Below, piece by piece: positions 26,626 to 33,834 of a DNA stretch of 54,944 bases. The DNA is from Sulfurimonas sp. RIFOXYB12_FULL_35_9. Lineage in GTDB: Bacteria > Campylobacterota > Campylobacteria > Campylobacterales > Sulfurimonadaceae. The DNA is taken from contig MICC01000073.1 in NCBI GenBank assembly GCA_001829715.1, positions 22,219 to 77,162 of the forward strand, read 5' to 3'. The position numbers and the translations under genes are program-made. The notes beneath the pieces are model-generated. The model was not told the DNA's origin. It ran no database searches and saw only the letters and a list, made by a program, of their open reading frames with translations. Numbering within the stretch: position 1 is the first letter of the stretch; each line of letters begins with the position of its first letter.

Positions 26626-27966
26626 ATGAACAATGATACTATAAGTGCCGTTGCAACTGCCAACGGCATAGGCTCTATTGCAATCATCCGCATAAGCGGT
26701 GATAAAGCTTTGGGTATCGCAAAAAAGCTTACCCGCAACAAAAATTTAAATCCTCGTTATGCAACTCTTACAAACATATATGATTTCAAGAACGAACTTA
26801 TAGACGAGTCTATCGTTATCTATTTTAAAGCACCTTTCTCTTTTACCGCCGAAGACGTTGTAGAGATACAGTGTCATGGAGGATTTATCGTTGCGCAAAG
26901 TGTTTTAAAGGCTACTATAGCTCATGGTGCAAGGTTGGCAACTGCCGGAGAATTTTCAAAGCGAGCTTTTTTTAACGGTCGTATAGATTTAAGTCAAGCA
27001 GAAGCCATTGCACAGCTCATAGAAGCAAAAAGTGAAGATGCTTCAAGGATACTTGCGCAGCAGATGAAGGGTTCTCTCAAGGAGTATGTGGAGAATATTC
27101 GTGATGAAATTATCCATATTCTTGCTTACTCTGAAGTCAGCATTGATTATGCCGAGGAAGATTTGCCTGAGGATTTGGTTTTACAGATAGAGGCAAAACT
27201 TGAGGACTTAAGAAAATCTCTGCAAAAAACCCTTCAAGCAAGCAGAGCAAGAGAGGGACTTATGCAAGGGTTTCGCGTAGCAATCGTCGGAAAACCAAAT
27301 GTCGGAAAAAGCTCGCTTCTTAATGCACTGCTCAACTACAATCGTGCAATTGTCAGCGATATTGCAGGAACAACTAGAGATACGATAGAAGAGCAGGTAA
27401 AAGTAGGCACACATCTTATCCGCATAGTAGATACTGCAGGAATAAGAGAATCAGGTGATGAGATAGAGCGCATAGGGATTGAACGTTCAATCGAAGCGAT
27501 CAAAGAGAGTGATATAGTAGTTGCACTTTTTGATGCCTCTAGAGCAGCTGATAGTGAAGATGAACAGATGCTCTTGCTTATAAAATCATATGCTTGTGAC
27601 AAACATGTAATATACCTAAAAAACAAGATAGATCTTGAGCAGAAGTTTTCACATGCAGAGATAAAATTTGATATTGAACTAAACTCAAAAGAGAGTGTTG
27701 ATCCTCTTGTCGTAGCTTTAGAAAATATTATGAATAGTACAAATAGCTCCGATGAGATGATGCTAATATCGCAAAGGCAGATAAGTGCAGTTGAGTATAC
27801 TCTAAAAAATATAGAAGAATCTTTTTTTCCTCTAAGAGACCAAGAGTTGGAGATATTCTCATTTCATCTAAACGAAGCTGTAAAAGAGATAGCTTCTATC
27901 ACCAGACCTTTTGAAAACGATGAGATGCTTGAGAAAATGTTCGGCAGTTTCTGTTTAGGAAAATAG
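26626..27966 (+). CDS. mnmE: tRNA modification GTPase MnmE
   Basis: With MnmG it adds the carboxymethylaminomethyl group to wobble uridine 34 of several tRNAs. The N-terminal folate-binding domain opens with DTISAVATANGIGSIAIIRISG. The G domain has GKPNVGKSSLLNALL, DIAGTTRD, DTAGIRESG and KNKID. The C-terminal CLGK supplies the catalytic cysteine. 446 residues. It ends overlapping the ruvX start by one base. Confidence 0.96.
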   Translation: MNNDTISAVATANGIGSIAIIRISGDKALGIAKKLTRNKNLNPRYATLTNIYDFKNELIDESIVIYFKAPFSFTAEDVVEIQCHGGFIVAQSVLKATIAHGARLATAGEFSKRAFFNGRIDLSQAEAIAQLIEAKSEDASRILAQQMKGSLKEYVENIRDEIIHILAYSEVSIDYAEEDLPEDLVLQIEAKLEDLRKSLQKTLQASRAREGLMQGFRVAIVGKPNVGKSSLLNALLNYNRAIVSDIAGTTRDTIEEQVKVGTHLIRIVDTAGIRESGDEIERIGIERSIEAIKESDIVVALFDASRAADSEDEQMLLLIKSYACDKHVIYLKNKIDLEQKFSHAEIKFDIELNSKESVDPLVVALENIMNSTNSSDEMMLISQRQISAVEYTLKNIEESFFPLRDQELEIFSFHLNEAVKEIASITRPFENDEMLEKMFGSFCLGK

Positions 27967-28358
27967 TGAAATATATAGCAATTGATTTAGGTTTAAAAAG
28001 AGTAGGACTAGCTTACAGTGCACATAAAGATCTTGTAACTCCGTTAAAGGCCGTTGAGCGAAAAAATAGGGATCAAGCTTCAAGAGATGTAAAAAAAGTT
28101 ATTGATGAGTGGGAAGCTGATGCCGTTGTTGTCGGCATACCTATGGGTGGAAGCAGCGAAGATGAGATGAGACGACGTGTGGCTCATTTTATAAATTTGG
28201 TCGGTTTTAAGGGCGAAATTTTTTATCAAGATGAGAGCAACTCATCCATCGAAGCAGAGTGCATGATGCGTGGCGAGATAAAATATATCCGTGACGGACG
28301 TATCGACTCCATCTCTGCTATGATAATTCTACAGAGATTTTTAGCTAGAAAAAAGTAA
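27966..28358 (+). CDS. ruvX: RuvX/YqgF-family Holliday junction resolvase-like nuclease
   Basis: RNase H-fold nuclease of 130 residues, linked in the family to 16S rRNA maturation. Key residues are in AIDLGLKRVGLAY, VVGIPMGGSSEDEMRRR, YQDESNSSIEAE and the C-terminal IRDGRIDSISAMIILQRFL. GTG start shares a base with the mnmE stop. The last 30 codons are repeated, with diverged bases, 1 kb downstream after the second NosL-family gene. Confidence 0.9.
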   Translation: MKYIAIDLGLKRVGLAYSAHKDLVTPLKAVERKNRDQASRDVKKVIDEWEADAVVVGIPMGGSSEDEMRRRVAHFINLVGFKGEIFYQDESNSSIEAECMMRGEIKYIRDGRIDSISAMIILQRFLARKK

Positions 28359-28383
28359 AATCGCAATTGATTTGCTAATAAAG

Positions 28384-28455
28384 AACACTTTCTTAAGATT
28401 TTCATACGACTTAACACTTTCTTAACAATTATTCTATATGATTATGTATATCATA
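28384..28455 (+). promoter_or_regulatory. direct-repeat regulatory region of the second NosL-family gene
   Basis: AACACTTTCTTAA occurs at 28384-28396 and again at 28413-28425 (29-base period). Within each copy, two 11-base units repeat in tandem (for example TTAACACTTTC followed by TTAACAATTAT), a spacing typical of OmpR-class response-regulator sites. An inverted repeat TATGAT-N7-ATCATA lies at 28437-28455, just before the GGAG ribosome site. Confidence 0.5.
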
Positions 28456-28473
28456 AGAATAGGAGATAGAAAA

Positions 28474-29172
28474 ATGCGTAAGATTATCGTTAGTTTTTTA
28501 GTGTTAAGCACTATGTTGTTTGGAGCTATGGATGAGGGTAAACCTCAAAATAAAGAGATGGAGATGTTTCAAAGCGTGCCGATGGAAAAAGCCACAATTC
28601 TTCAAGACGGTAAAGCTAAGATGTACTGTCCTACATGCGGTATGACACTTCCTATGTTTTTTAAAACAAATCATGCTGCAACTAATGGTGACCATACAGA
28701 GCAGTATTGCTCACTTCACTGTTTAACTGAGACAAATTTAAAAAACAATAACTCTCTAAAAGATATTAAAGTTGTAGATACTAAAACTCTAAAATTCATA
28801 GATGCACAAAGCGCTCACTATGTAGTTGGAAGTAGTAAAAAAGGTACTATGAGTATGGTGAGCAAGTATGCGTTTGAAAAAGCCGAGGATGCAGAGGCAT
28901 TTAAGCAGGAGTTTGGCGGAGAGCATATGAATTTTGAGCAAACTTATAAGGTTGCGTCAATGGCTCTTGAAGGTGAAATGAAAATGGTGGCTGAAAAACA
29001 AGCCGACATGGCTAAAAAAGGCGAGATGATATATAACAAAATGTGTAAGAAAACAGATAAAAAGTTTAGCTCAACGGCTGAGGCTAAAGCTTTTGTAATG
29101 TCAAACAATCTTTGCGGAGATATTAAAGGCACAGAACTCCAAGCAGTCGGGATTTACTTAGGTAAAAAATAG
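28474..29172 (+). CDS. NosL-family protein (second copy) with C-terminal extension
   Basis: Starts at MRKIIVSFLVLSTMLFGA (AGGAG before it), a Sec signal peptide without lipobox cysteine, unlike the copy at 8721. The NosL core has MYCPTCGMTL, KTNHAATNG and YCSLHC, then a block YVVGSSKKGTMSMVSKYAF almost identical to the first copy. A C-terminal extension (about residues 165-232) has two more cysteines (MCKKTDKK, NNLCGDIKG). It is probably periplasmic and may bind copper or heme-related metal. It sits between ruvX and a displaced ruvX 3' fragment, which points to acquisition by recombination. Confidence 0.8.
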   Translation: MRKIIVSFLVLSTMLFGAMDEGKPQNKEMEMFQSVPMEKATILQDGKAKMYCPTCGMTLPMFFKTNHAATNGDHTEQYCSLHCLTETNLKNNNSLKDIKVVDTKTLKFIDAQSAHYVVGSSKKGTMSMVSKYAFEKAEDAEAFKQEFGGEHMNFEQTYKVASMALEGEMKMVAEKQADMAKKGEMIYNKMCKKTDKKFSSTAEAKAFVMSNNLCGDIKGTELQAVGIYLGKK

Positions 29173-29242
29173 ATATAAGCTGTTATGTTTTTAAGTTATC
29201 ATATGTAGCGTTCAAAAATATGTCAGCATTGGAGCATAATTA

Positions 29243-29266
29243 AGCCATCTCTCAAAGTGGATGGCT
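29243..29266 (+). terminator. hairpin after the second NosL-family gene
   Basis: AGCCATC at 29243-29249 pairs with GATGGCT at 29260-29266. There is no T-tract, so it is a weak terminator candidate. It marks the left edge of the duplicated ruvX fragment, which begins six bases later. Confidence 0.4.
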
Positions 29267-29271
29267 GGTTG

Positions 29272-29358
29272 AGAGGTGAGATAAAATATATTCGTGACGG
29301 GCGCATCGACTCAATCTCTGCTATGATAATCCTGCAGAGATTTTTAGATAGAAAATAA
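29272..29358 (+). pseudogene. displaced 3' fragment of ruvX
   Basis: Translates to RGEIKYIRDGRIDSISAM and onward to ILQRFLDRK plus stop, matching the last 30 codons of ruvX at 28269-28358. The fragment has no start codon and the frame closes upstream with a TAG near 29204. From the glycine codon on there are eight substitutions in 84 bases, seven of them synonymous, plus one codon deletion near the end. It is either a displaced end of the older ruvX or a remnant of a second gene. It lies two bases before the convergent ktrA-like gene. Confidence 0.85.
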
Positions 29359-29360
29359 AC

Positions 29361-30008
29361 CTACACCTTTTTACTAAGTGCTTCAATATTGTTGCTGTTG
29401 CCAAGAACTACGAGTATATCGCCCTCTTCAAGAATATCATTTTTTTCAAATGAGGTGTACCATTCTCCTTGATGTTTGTAAGCGATAGGCTTAACCTCAA
29501 ACTCCTCTTTAAATATTGCGGAGAGAATGGAAGTTCCTACCCAAAATGATGGAACAACCATCTTTGCAAGCTTCATCGTAATGGAAAGATCAATAGTCTC
29601 ATAATGCATATTTTTAACGATTTTTTTGACTAGTTTTTTTGCAGATTCCATCTCAGGATAGATAACTTTAGCTGCACCCAGTTTTGAGAGAATCTGACCG
29701 TGCACTTGAGTAATAGCTTTTGCCACTACTGTTTTGATGCCGAGTTCTTTAAGTGCCATAACGGTAAGTATACTAGCTTCAAGATGCTCTCCGATGCTTA
29801 CAATCGCTATTTCCGCATCTGCTATTCCTGCTTCACGCAGAGCTTTTGGGTCTGATGAATCAAGAGCGATAGCATCCTGAACAAACTCACTGATATCTCT
29901 AATTTTCTCTTCATCGTTATCTATGGCAATAACAGCTTCTCCCTGCTGTGCCAAACCTTTTGCTACATGATATCCGAATTTTCCTAGCCCAATAACAACA
30001 TATGTCAT
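29361..30008 (-). CDS. KtrA/TrkA-type potassium uptake regulator
   Basis: Cytoplasmic gating subunit of a Ktr potassium transporter, 215 residues. An RCK-N Rossmann domain (VVIGLGKFGYHVAKGLAQQGEAVIAID, nucleotide-binding) is followed by an RCK-C domain (about 135-215). The single RCK pair and length fit KtrA/KtrC, not the doubled E. coli TrkA. Four bases overlap with ktrB upstream. The convergent ruvX fragment ends two bases away. Confidence 0.9.
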   Translation of the reverse strand: MTYVVIGLGKFGYHVAKGLAQQGEAVIAIDNDEEKIRDISEFVQDAIALDSSDPKALREAGIADAEIAIVSIGEHLEASILTVMALKELGIKTVVAKAITQVHGQILSKLGAAKVIYPEMESAKKLVKKIVKNMHYETIDLSITMKLAKMVVPSFWVGTSILSAIFKEEFEVKPIAYKHQGEWYTSFEKNDILEEGDILVVLGNSNNIEALSKKV

Positions 30009-31303
30009 ATAATCACCTTTCCTTCTGCATATTTAATACGGGTTTGTACCGCTTTTCCTACTATAACTATGGTAAATGCAAAAACACCGATTCTGCCCAT
30101 TAGCATAAGCAGTATAATATTAAGTTTTCCCACATCACTAAAGAGGGCACTATAACTTAACACTCCGCCGTTTCCCGTTGATACACCTACTGTAGCGAAT
30201 GCCGAGCATGTTTCAAAAAGTGTTCTGACAAAGTGAAGATTTTCACTCTCGTTTAAAATAACAGTCGATACAAGTATATAAAATGAAGCAACAAATATAA
30301 TCGCATACGCTTTATTGATTTGATATGGAACTAAACTTCTATTAAAAATATGCGGATTATTTTGACCGCGAAGAGTAAACCAAACTCCTATGACAGCGAG
30401 TGCCAAAACTGTGGTTTTAATACCTCCCGCTGTTCCTCCAGGGCTGCCGCCAGTAACCATAAAAACAGTTCCGAAAAAGAGATCAGAGTCGTTAAATGTA
30501 GAAAAATCGATACTGTTAAATCCGGCAGTTCGATAGTTCACGGATGCAAACCAAGCAGCCACTATTTTCTCCCATGCTTTCATATTTCCCAATGAATTTG
30601 GGTTGTTCCACTCAAGTGAGAGGATGATTGCCATTCCTGCAAGAATTAAAATAGCAGATGTCCATAAAACCAACTTAGTGTGTGTTGAAAGCCGAGTTAG
30701 TGATTTTTTACGGTAGTTATAGAGTTCTAAAAGCACCAGATATCCCAATCCGCCTATAATAATTAGCAGCGGAATAGTGATATTTATGACTAAATCATTT
30801 TTAAAACCCATCATGTTATCGCTAAAAAGAGAAAATCCGGCATTATTAAAAGCAGAAATTGAGTGAAATAAACCAAACCATACTGCATCATCGAGCGGCA
30901 TGTCTACTAAAAAACGTAGTGATAGTATAACCGCACCGCTTATCTCAATAATTATAATACTTGCAAAAACAATTTTTAAAAAGCGAAAGATCCCGGTCAT
31001 ACCCGGATAGTTTAGAGACTCTTTTAGAATAAGGCGGTCACGATAGCCAAGTTTTTTCCCACGCATAATAGCTAAAAAAGTAACTGCTGTCATGTACCCT
31101 AATCCGCCGATTTGAATAAGCGAAAGGATAACAATATGCCCAAAACCGGTAAAATCTACTGGAGTATCTTTAACTATGAGTCCGGTTACACACACCGCAG
31201 AAGTGGCAGTAAACAGTGCATCCATAACGGAGAGATCTCCTTTATGGGCAAAAGGAAGCATTAGTAAAAAAGCGCCTATACCGATAAGAATAACAAAACT
31301 CAT
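30005..31303 (-). CDS. KtrB/TrkH-type potassium transporter
   Basis: Membrane subunit of 432 residues with four pore loops: TSAVCVTGL, HSISAFNNAGFS, VNYRTAGFNS and SAFATVGVSTGN; each holds the filter glycine. An open frame extends upstream for about 25 more codons (VVITKGFPTQTQDVK and so on) and looks like the family N-terminus, but has no ATG, GTG or TTG, and no clear ribosome site precedes the ATG at 31303. The gene sits 40 bases downstream of the KdpE-like regulator. Confidence 0.9.
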   Translation of the reverse strand: MSFVILIGIGAFLLMLPFAHKGDLSVMDALFTATSAVCVTGLIVKDTPVDFTGFGHIVILSLIQIGGLGYMTAVTFLAIMRGKKLGYRDRLILKESLNYPGMTGIFRFLKIVFASIIIIEISGAVILSLRFLVDMPLDDAVWFGLFHSISAFNNAGFSLFSDNMMGFKNDLVINITIPLLIIIGGLGYLVLLELYNYRKKSLTRLSTHTKLVLWTSAILILAGMAIILSLEWNNPNSLGNMKAWEKIVAAWFASVNYRTAGFNSIDFSTFNDSDLFFGTVFMVTGGSPGGTAGGIKTTVLALAVIGVWFTLRGQNNPHIFNRSLVPYQINKAYAIIFVASFYILVSTVILNESENLHFVRTLFETCSAFATVGVSTGNGGVLSYSALFSDVGKLNIILLMLMGRIGVFAFTIVIVGKAVQTRIKYAEGKVII

Positions 31304-31343
31304 AAAAATAATTTTAACATCTTGCGTTTGCGTGGGAAATCCT

Positions 31344-32033
31344 TTAGTTATTACAACAGAATCTATATCCGATGCCGGATTCTGTTTTTATATAGTTTGG
31401 TCTTGTGCTGTTTTGCTCTATTTTTTTTCTCAAAGTGTTTACATAAGTTCTAAGATACTGCATCTCACTTTGATATCCCACTCCCCAAACTTCTTTAAGT
31501 ATCTGCTTGTGCGTAAGTGTTTTATTTGTGTTGAGCAAAAAATATTTGAGTAGTTCGTACTCGATGGGAGTGAGTTTGAGCTGCTCATTTTTAAAGAAAA
31601 TATCTCTTGATGCAATATCCATCTCTAACTCGCCGCAGAGAATCTTGCTTGATATATTTTCACCGCTTATATTGCGTCTAAGATTTGCTCTGATTCTTGC
31701 CAAAAGCTCATTTACGGAAAACGGTTTTGTTATGTAGTCATCTGCCCCAACATCAAGTGCCGCTATGATCTCTTTTTCATCATGTCTAGCACTTAAAACC
31801 ACTACGGGAATTTTTGAAATCTCCCTTACTTGTTTAATAAACTCTTTTCCGTCTCCGTCGGGCAATCCAAGATCTACAATTAGAAGATCAGGATTATGAC
31901 TTAAAAACATCATCATTGCATTTTTTTTATTTTCACATGAAATATGGTTAAATTCATACTCTTTAAAAGTAATTTCCAATAATTTTTTTACGGACGGATC
32001 ATCTTCTATTATTTGAATAAGATAGTTTTTCAT
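31344..32033 (-). CDS. KdpE-like response regulator (OmpR family)
   Basis: The 229-residue protein has a receiver domain (phospho-acceptor Asp54 in LIVDLGLPDGDG, acidic pair EDD near 10-12, KPF near 104) and a winged-helix DNA-binding domain (KLTPIEYELLKYFLLN, LRTYVNTLRKKIEQ, GIGYRF). It resembles KdpE. Its start overlaps the kinase stop by four bases. It lies just upstream of ktrB, so it probably controls potassium uptake genes. Confidence 0.88.
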   Translation of the reverse strand: MKNYLIQIIEDDPSVKKLLEITFKEYEFNHISCENKKNAMMMFLSHNPDLLIVDLGLPDGDGKEFIKQVREISKIPVVVLSARHDEKEIIAALDVGADDYITKPFSVNELLARIRANLRRNISGENISSKILCGELEMDIASRDIFFKNEQLKLTPIEYELLKYFLLNTNKTLTHKQILKEVWGVGYQSEMQYLRTYVNTLRKKIEQNSTRPNYIKTESGIGYRFCCNN

Positions 32034-33064
32034 ATTAAATTTGCCTTTTTAATAATTGGTAATATAGCTTCTATAAGAATACCTTTATTTACTGCACTTG
32101 CTTTTATCTCTCCCCCATGTATACCGACGATACTTTTGCAAATAGAGAGACCTATACCGCTGCCTGAGATATCGTTTGAATCTTCAAGACGGTAAAATTT
32201 ATCAAAAATATTTTTCAGTTTCGTTTCGTCGATGTGGCTGCTTTGATTAAAAACTGCTATTCTTAGTGTATCGTTTAAATCTAAAATATCTAAAGTTACC
32301 TTTGTATTGTTTATGGAATATTTAAAAGCGTTATCTAAAAGATTTATGATAAGCTGTTTTAATAAGACATTATCACCCCAGAAAAGTCTGAAATCTTCAA
32401 TTTTTATATCAAGAAGTTCATCTTTTTGTTTGTCTGAAAACTCTTCTAATGCAACACCTACGATATCTTCAAAATCGCACCAGTCAAATTTCAGGTTAAT
32501 ACCTCCGTTTGAGAGTCTTGTGCTGTCAAGAATATTTGTAATTAATCTTTTCATTCGCATTGAGGCATAGTTTACATCCTCAAGCAGATTTTTTGTACTC
32601 TTTTCGTCTAGGTTGGAGTTATAAAGAAGAAGATTTGTTGTGCCGATAATGGTTGAGAGTGGTGTACGCAGATCATGAGAGATAATGTTTAACAAACTCT
32701 CTCGCATCTCATTTTGTTTGGTTTGTGTGTATAGATTTTTGGCTTGAATCGTAATTATCCATCCGACGATTCCGAAAATAACAAAGCTCCATACATAAAG
32801 TTCATTATGCACTTTAAAACTGTAGAGAGGCGGAATATAGAGAAAGTTAAAAAAAATCACACTTAAAATGGTAATAAATATTGTTGCTTTTGTATTACCG
32901 TGAATCGCAACGATAACTACTGGAATGATGTGTATCAACCCAATATTTATGATATCTAAATGGTCACGGAAAACATGGCTTATAAGCGTTATGATAAGTA
33001 AGATGCCCAAAGCCTTAAGAATATAAGCATAAATTCCGTGAGTAAAGCTAAAGTTTTTTATCAT
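32030..33064 (-). CDS. short KdpD-like sensor histidine kinase
   Basis: The 344-residue kinase has four membrane segments in a DUF4118 domain (residues about 14-105), then a HisKA domain with His130 in NIISHDLRTPLSTIIG, and an HATPase domain (NLLDNAFKYSIN, SGSGIGLSICKSI). It lacks the N-terminal KdpD and universal-stress domains that in E. coli KdpD sense potassium. Its start overlaps the stop of a 26-residue micro-ORF (ATGA). Coupled to the regulator downstream. Confidence 0.87.
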   Translation of the reverse strand: MIKNFSFTHGIYAYILKALGILLIITLISHVFRDHLDIINIGLIHIIPVVIVAIHGNTKATIFITILSVIFFNFLYIPPLYSFKVHNELYVWSFVIFGIVGWIITIQAKNLYTQTKQNEMRESLLNIISHDLRTPLSTIIGTTNLLLYNSNLDEKSTKNLLEDVNYASMRMKRLITNILDSTRLSNGGINLKFDWCDFEDIVGVALEEFSDKQKDELLDIKIEDFRLFWGDNVLLKQLIINLLDNAFKYSINNTKVTLDILDLNDTLRIAVFNQSSHIDETKLKNIFDKFYRLEDSNDISGSGIGLSICKSIVGIHGGEIKASAVNKGILIEAILPIIKKANLI

Positions 33065-33141
33065 GCGTTAGGTAGTTTCAAGAGCACTGCTATAGTTAAA
33101 ATAACCAGTATTGAAATCATTGTAATATCTGCTGCGGACAT
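33061..33141 (-). CDS. 26-residue hydrophobic micro-ORF, KdpF-like
   Basis: Codes for 26 residues opening MSAADITMISILVIL and ending KLPNA: one predicted membrane helix with a short tail. The size and the MSA opening recall KdpF, the small subunit of the Kdp potassium pump, which in other bacteria stands next to kdpA. Here no kdpA, B or C follows; the stop overlaps the start of the KdpD-like kinase by four bases (ATGA), so translation is coupled. AGAAGA stands five to ten bases before the ATG. It may be a decayed KdpF, a kinase accessory peptide, or a leader for coupled translation. Confidence 0.6.
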   Translation of the reverse strand: MSAADITMISILVILTIAVLLKLPNA

Positions 33142-33168
33142 ATTTTATCTTCTATTTTAATTTTGGCT

Positions 33169-33174
33169 ATTATA
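33169..33174 (-). promoter_or_regulatory. -10 element of the potassium-system operon
   Basis: TATAAT on the minus strand, 27 bases before the micro-ORF start, inside CTTGACTATAATAGCC. No good -35 lies at 16-18 bases, which is common in Campylobacterota. It probably drives the micro-ORF, kinase, regulator and perhaps ktrBA. Confidence 0.5.
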
Positions 33175-33243
33175 GTCAAGATGGTGTCAATAAGTTATCA
33201 ATAAAATTTTAAAAATATCAAGATTTTATAAAAATTACGGGTA

Positions 33244-33741
33244 TTACACCCCGTTTATATTCAAAAGTATCTTTTTAAGGAGAGTTGAGAATAGCTCTTT
33301 TTCATCTTCGCTAAAAGCTTCAAAATATTTACTGCACTCTTTTGATATCTCGTTTAAAGATTTTATAATAAGCTCTTCCCCGCTTTGCGTTAAACAGACG
33401 AGCATACATCTTTTATCGTTTACATCCTCTTTTCTGCAAATAAGCTCTCTCTCTTGAAGTCTCTTTAGAATCTTTGTCATACCGCCTGAGGAGAAGATTG
33501 TCAGGTCGTAAAGCTGAGTCGGAGAGAGTACTTTTCCGTGTGTGTATAGCGAAGCTAAAACATCAGTTTCTGAGTTAAGAAGATCAAACTTCTCTTTTAA
33601 AAAAATCTCTGCATGTGCAAATATTGTTTTTTGAATAACCGCTATGGGAAATGTCATCAAAAAAACTTCCGGAAGCTCTTTTGAATCGACTTTGTCGTAA
33701 AAATTGGTGATAAGGTCAGTGTGTACTCTGTTTTTTTTCAT
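33244..33741 (-). CDS. MarR-family transcriptional regulator
   Basis: Winged-helix dimeric repressor; I chose the start MKKNRVHTDLI, giving about 165 residues, because a TATAAT element lies only six bases before that ATG, which would make the message leaderless. A longer frame adds 12 residues from inside the operator. The DNA-binding core is LSPTQLYDLTIFSSGGMTKILKRLQERELI, followed by the wing region DKRCMLVCLTQSG. It is divergent from the RND efflux operon and probably represses it. Confidence 0.87.
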   Translation of the reverse strand: MKKNRVHTDLITNFYDKVDSKELPEVFLMTFPIAVIQKTIFAHAEIFLKEKFDLLNSETDVLASLYTHGKVLSPTQLYDLTIFSSGGMTKILKRLQERELICRKEDVNDKRCMLVCLTQSGEELIIKSLNEISKECSKYFEAFSEDEKELFSTLLKKILLNINGV

Positions 33742-33758
33742 GAAGAAATTATAGCAGA

Positions 33759-33786
33759 AAATATATCTTTCTAGCAAGATATATTT
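33759..33786. promoter_or_regulatory. palindromic operator between the MarR gene and the efflux operon
   Basis: AAATATATCTT pairs with AAGATATATTT around the central TCTAGC (which itself contains CTAG), one near-perfect palindrome of 28 bases. It overlaps the -35 region of the MarR gene and lies 48 bases before the efflux operon start. This is where a MarR repressor would bind to control both directions. Confidence 0.65.
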
Positions 33787-33834
33787 AAGAGTTGATGTGA
33801 TACTATTTCGTAAAATCTAAATGAAGGAGAGCAG

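Noticed and set aside
23296..27966. The rpmH-rnpA-yidD-yidC-jag-mnmE run as a sign of the chromosome origin
   Set aside because: No dnaA, dnaN or cluster of DnaA boxes is present, and in Campylobacterota this run is generally not at oriC.
28438..28473. An earlier ATG adding 12 residues to the second NosL-family gene
   Set aside because: The AGGAG site and the signal peptide both point to the ATG at 28474; the earlier codons lie in the promoter-region inverted repeat.
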